Shown here in pieces: positions 5,816 through 8,389 of a stretch of DNA of 8,389 bases. The DNA is from a candidate division TA06 bacterium DG_78. GTDB taxonomy: Bacteria > Hydrothermota > Tepidihabitantia > SM23-42. The notes beneath the pieces were generated by a model, which saw nothing but the letters and a program-made list of their open reading frames with translations, did no database searches and was not told the origin of the DNA. The translations under genes were made by a program, and so were the position numbers. The stretch is taken from positions 1 through 8,389 of the forward strand of contig LJNI01000098.1 in NCBI GenBank assembly GCA_001303225.1, written 5' to 3'. Within the stretch, counting starts at the first letter, position 1. Every line of letters starts with the position of its first letter.

Positions 5816-6862
5816 ATGGAAAGAGAACAGCGAAAAAATAAAAACAGGTTGATTATATTCATACTGGCAGTATTCTGTTCGTTTCTCATTGGGTTTATTG
5901 TTGGAAATTTTTTCAATATAAATCTTATGAAAAACCACTTCAAAGATACGAAAATCGATGATAAAGAGGTATACATAGATTACGCATCCCGACCAGTCAG
6001 AAAAGATATACTATTTTATGAACCTGGTTCAGATTATGTATGGTCAGACCAATATGAAGAAATTTCAAAAGGAGATAATATCATAAAGGGAAAGGTATAC
6101 ATAGATGATGAACCTGCTGAAGGATTAGAAATTGCATTAATAATAGCAAGTGGTAGGCAGACGCCGAGAGCTACAGTGAACAGTCAAGGAGATTTTAGTA
6201 TTTCTGTTCCTGAAGGTGAATACTATCTAAATGGTATTATAATCTACAATCTGAGCGATAGAATACAGGATAAAATATTTATAAATAAAATAGCAAAGGA
6301 CGAGCAGGGGTATTTTGATCACCCAATACAGAGTAGTGACGAAATCATGAAAATTTTCCAAGAACTTTCAGACAAGTACGGTTCTGAGGAGGCATCTAAA
6401 CGAATTACCGACCAGTTACAAGACGTTGTGGTTTCTCGAGATCAATTTAAATTCGTTGTTACAGATAAAGGATATACACTACCTGATTTTCATTATAGAA
6501 AACCCGTAAAAATTATTTCGCCTCTCCATGTGTCTTCTGTGTCTCTAGAGAAACTACAATTTATCTGGGAGGCGGTTCCTAATGCACATACATATAAAAT
6601 TTCAGTTGAGCACATTGTCAAAAAAGGTAGCACTACGTCTTACTATCCTGTACTTACATGTGATAACATAGAAAAGAATTTTATCAAATATGATGATGCG
6701 TTGCAGAAAACGAAGGAACAGGACTATTTGTGGGGAGGTGTTAATCCACTTGAACCAAACAATTTATATGGATGGCGCATTGTTGCTATTGATAATAAGG
6801 GTAAAATTATTACATCTTCTGATGAGGATATTAGCGATTTATCGATGTTCCGTGTTGAATAA
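5816..6862 (+). CDS. Membrane-anchored protein with carboxypeptidase-regulatory-like and FN3-like domains, function unknown
   Basis: 348 residues; I do not recognise a named family. A charged N-terminus (MEREQRKNKNR) is followed by one hydrophobic segment at about 11-33, a signal anchor that would place the rest outside the membrane. Residues about 88-145 look like a carboxypeptidase-regulatory (transthyretin-like) beta sandwich: IIKGKVYIDDEPAEG, then SQGDFSISVPEGEYYL. A helical, charged segment occupies about 172-205. Residues about 230-348 resemble a fibronectin type III fold: PVKIISPLHVSSVS, QFIWEAVPNAHTYKISVE, and near the end YGWRIVAIDNKGK. No catalytic motif is visible. The gene stands alone with its own promoter between copies of the palindromic repeat, and by eye uses more A/T-rich codons (ATA, AAA, GAT) than parAB or dapAB. 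That suggests an accessory or fast-evolving surface protein. The domain calls are by pattern only. Confidence 0.75.
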   Translation: MEREQRKNKNRLIIFILAVFCSFLIGFIVGNFFNINLMKNHFKDTKIDDKEVYIDYASRPVRKDILFYEPGSDYVWSDQYEEISKGDNIIKGKVYIDDEPAEGLEIALIIASGRQTPRATVNSQGDFSISVPEGEYYLNGIIIYNLSDRIQDKIFINKIAKDEQGYFDHPIQSSDEIMKIFQELSDKYGSEEASKRITDQLQDVVVSRDQFKFVVTDKGYTLPDFHYRKPVKIISPLHVSSVSLEKLQFIWEAVPNAHTYKISVEHIVKKGSTTSYYPVLTCDNIEKNFIKYDDALQKTKEQDYLWGGVNPLEPNNLYGWRIVAIDNKGKIITSSDEDISDLSMFRVE

Positions 6863-7056
6863 CTCTTTCCCTTCGAGAAAAGAAAATGTCAACTGCGCTT
6901 TGAATTTCAAGACTTGCACCATGGCATCGCTTTCTTATTTTGTCAATTGACCAAATGAGAAAATGAGAATTTTGTCTGGCAAAAATCTAAGTGTCTACGT
7001 GCCATTCCGCTCCGGGATCGGGCATGCTTATTAGCTAAATCGTCGCAATCTGAATA
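6863..7056. other. Non-coding stretch after the hypothetical gene
   Basis: No convincing gene or promoter is visible. It contains a perfect 10-base palindrome GTCAATTGAC (6942-6951) and a weak hairpin ATTTTG/CAAAAAT (6969-6986) that is too short for a confident terminator call. A GC-richer patch, CCGCTCCGGGATCGGGC, is at 6998-7014. Some of it may be further decayed sequence of the broken gene that follows. Confidence 0.4.
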
Positions 7057-7456
7057 TTAAACTGCACCAAATTCTCTTGCGAAATTATCCCATATCTCTG
7101 ATATGGTTGATAAATTCAGCATCCCTATCCATCGTTTTGTAGATAATGGGGCACTTCTTGATGTGATTGAGAATTTGAGTGTCTCCCAAATTTACCCATA
7201 TTTTAATATGGTCATAAATTTGAGGATGCTGGTTTGCATAGGCATGTGGTGAATCAGTGCCAACTTATTTGTTGGGGTAATCGATTGACGGAGTCAAAAA
7301 ACTTTACAGAACAGGACAGGTTGTTTTTGTTCCTTATTTCAACAAAACTAATTTCATCATTGAAGTGAAATCCTCAAGAACAGAATAATAACTTTCCTCT
7401 CTTGCATCGCCACGACTTGCGACCTCATGTATTTTTTTCAACTACGCTTTAAGCAA
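7057..7456 (-). pseudogene. Decayed minus-strand gene, start region resembling a restriction-modification methylase N-terminus
   Basis: Read leftwards from a TTG at 7456, one frame gives a protein-like sequence broken by stops at 7444-7442, 7336-7334, 7306-7304, 7267-7265 and 7087-7085. The first part contains HEVASRGDAREESYY, which resembles, from memory, the N-terminal leader of Eco57I/type ISP-like DNA methylases. The later part (7264-7088), in the same frame, reads VGTDSPHAYANQHPQIYDHI and then on to FINHIRDMG. After the last stop, a one-base shift continues as DNFAREFGAV to a stop at 7057-7059. The second part is not recognised. AGGAGG (7466-7461) stands four bases before the TTG, the same layout as at the guaAB-like gene and dapA, so ATG has probably decayed to TTG. 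A promoter is also preserved upstream. A full methylase would be several times longer, so the middle is probably deleted; a palindromic repeat copy sits between the two parts. Confidence 0.5.
7299..7330. repeat. Dispersed palindrome, copy 3, inside the decayed gene
   Basis: About 26 of 32 bases match copy 1 (5637-5668), including an identical AACAGGACAGG core (7310-7320 versus 5648-5658). The arms still pair partly. It lies between the two protein-like parts of the pseudogene. Confidence 0.6.
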
Positions 7457-7477
7457 ATGCCCTCCTATTTGCCTATT

Positions 7478-7505
7478 ATTATGCATTAGAATACGGGAAA
7501 GTCAA
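7478..7505 (-). promoter_or_regulatory. Promoter of the decayed minus-strand gene
   Basis: On the minus strand, TTGACT (7505-7500), 16 bases, CATAAT (7483-7478). Transcription would start near 7471, just ahead of AGGAGG (7466-7461). It matches the other promoters in the window, which supports the pseudogene having been a real gene. Confidence 0.5.
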
Positions 7506-7560
7506 GATTTATCGTTTTATTTTTGGAGGCATAAACGAGACTAAAATTATCTCCCTTCTC

Positions 7561-7588
7561 TTGACTATGATATAAAAATTGGTATAAT
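7561..7588 (+). promoter_or_regulatory. Glycosyltransferase promoter, likely leaderless transcript
   Basis: TTGACT (7561-7566), 16 bases, perfect TATAAT (7583-7588). ATG begins at 7597, eight bases after the -10 box, leaving at most one or two leader bases. No Shine-Dalgarno sequence is present. Confidence 0.7.
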
Positions 7589-7596
7589 TCTAAATT

Positions 7597-8389
7597 ATGA
7601 AGGTTACAGTTGTTGTTCCAGCATACAATGAGGCAGCGAATATTCCCTTTTTGATTGAGGAGTTTGACCGTTTTACGAAAGACCATAGAGATTATGAAAT
7701 CATTATCGTCGATGATGGGTCTGAAGATGGAACCAGCGATGTTGTCAATGACAATAAGAGGCGTTACCTCAAGCTAATTCGTCACAAGAGGAATCGTGGG
7801 AAGACACAGGCAATACTTTCCGGTACAAACGCTGCTCGCGGCGATATCATCGTAGTCTTTGATGCTGATTTACAGTATGATCCCTATGACATTCCAAAGT
7901 TGGTTACGCTTATTGATAATGGTGCTGATGTTGCGACAGGGTGGAAACAAGGCCGCTATGATAAAAAATTTGTCTCGCATGTATACAATCAGTGGGCACG
8001 TCGACTGTTTAATCTTGAGGTCCATGATATGAATGCGATGAAGGCATTTACACAAGAAGTAATCAGAAAAATTGCACTTCGTAAGGATTGGCATCGATAT
8101 ATTGTGCCACTTGCAAAGTATGCTGGATTCAGAATTGCTGAAGTCAAAGTGAGGTTGCGACCGAGGAAGTTCGGGAGACCAAAATATCAACAGAAGAGCA
8201 GAATTCTGATTGGGCTTTTTGACCTGCTCGCAGTCAAATTTCAATTGACCTTTATGCAGAAACCACTGCTCTATTTTGGCACGATTGGTCTCGTTTCGAT
8301 CGCATGTGGTTTCCTCGTTGGTGTAGTATCGATAATATTACGACTATTTGGATACGGATTCAGGCCGTTACTCTACCTCGTTATTCTTC
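7597..8389 (+). CDS. Family 2 glycosyltransferase, dolichyl/polyprenyl-phosphate sugar transferase type, 3' end missing
   Basis: 264 residues are visible and the frame is still open at the window end; relatives with this layout are usually about 310-330 residues, so some 50 or more are missing. It is a GT-A fold enzyme that would transfer a sugar from a nucleotide donor to a polyprenyl phosphate at the inner face of the membrane. The N-terminus MKVTVVVPAYNEAANI is typical. DDGS (39-42) and DADLQ (89-93) are the donor- and metal-binding motifs. DMNAMKAF (144-151) corresponds to the conserved D-x-x-x-x-K-x-F region. RPRKFGRPKY (188-197) is close to the R-x-x-G-x-SKY motif of DPM1/ArnC-like enzymes, with P where S is usual. 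Hydrophobic segments at about 224-248 and from 257 onward indicate the C-terminal membrane hairpin. The sugar and acceptor cannot be told from sequence. ATG at 7597 fits the family N-terminus and the promoter. Confidence 0.9.
   Translation, partial: MKVTVVVPAYNEAANIPFLIEEFDRFTKDHRDYEIIIVDDGSEDGTSDVVNDNKRRYLKLIRHKRNRGKTQAILSGTNAARGDIIVVFDADLQYDPYDIPKLVTLIDNGADVATGWKQGRYDKKFVSHVYNQWARRLFNLEVHDMNAMKAFTQEVIRKIALRKDWHRYIVPLAKYAGFRIAEVKVRLRPRKFGRPKYQQKSRILIGLFDLLAVKFQLTFMQKPLLYFGTIGLVSIACGFLVGVVSIILRLFGYGFRPLLYLVIL

Noticed and set aside
7103..7252. Plus-strand 49-codon open frame
   Set aside because: No ribosome binding site, and the opposite strand reads more like protein with preserved upstream expression signals.
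7870..8244. Minus-strand open frame of 124 codons
   Set aside because: Lies wholly within the well-supported glycosyltransferase gene and has no recognisable product or start signal.

Overview
The window looks like a stretch of bacterial chromosome of moderate-to-low GC, carrying core genes with short spacers. It encodes TsaD, a stand-alone GMP-synthase-type ATP pyrophosphatase, ParA/ParB, DapA/DapB, a membrane-anchored protein of unknown function and a family 2 glycosyltransferase. The separate GuaA synthetase subunit and the many small degenerate intergenic repeats suggest an uncultured bacterial lineage (WOR-3-like or a similar candidate phylum). That is an inference from general resemblance, not something the sequence proves.

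Layout. 2-940 (+) is the 3' part of tsaD. It converges on 1126-2061 (-), the GMP synthase subunit-B-like gene; the 185-base spacer holds an inverted repeat and short ACGAATA repeats. 2062-2251 is a divergent promoter region serving that gene (-) and parA-parB (+, 2252-3857, overlapping by 8 bases). dapA-dapB (3949-5588, ATGA overlap) follows after 91 bases. 5589-5815 contains two copies of a palindromic intergenic repeat and a promoter. 5816-6862 encodes the membrane-anchored hypothetical protein. 6863-7596 has no intact gene. On its minus strand lies a badly broken gene that still has its promoter, ribosome binding site and start region (7057-7505), with a third copy of the palindromic repeat inside it. 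A strong promoter then reads into the glycosyltransferase (7597 to the window end, where it is cut off).

How the parts work together. DapA and DapB are consecutive steps from aspartate semialdehyde to tetrahydrodipicolinate (lysine and peptidoglycan precursors). ParA and ParB are a chromosome-segregation pair. TsaD makes the t6A tRNA modification. The rest is not a single pathway.

The most interesting signals are regulatory. (1) The guaAB-like gene and dapA carry the same leader: a hairpin (ATTCAGCA ... TGYTGAAT) running directly into AAAGGAGGT four bases before ATG; in dapA the stem extends through the whole ribosome binding site. (2) parA and the glycosyltransferase each have a TTGACT-N16-TANAAT promoter placed so close to ATG that the transcripts should be leaderless. 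(3) A dispersed palindrome with core AACAGGACAGG occurs three times. (4) The decayed minus-strand gene begins with a segment resembling the N-terminus of restriction-modification methylases. I saw no CRISPR array, tRNA, rRNA or intact insertion sequence.
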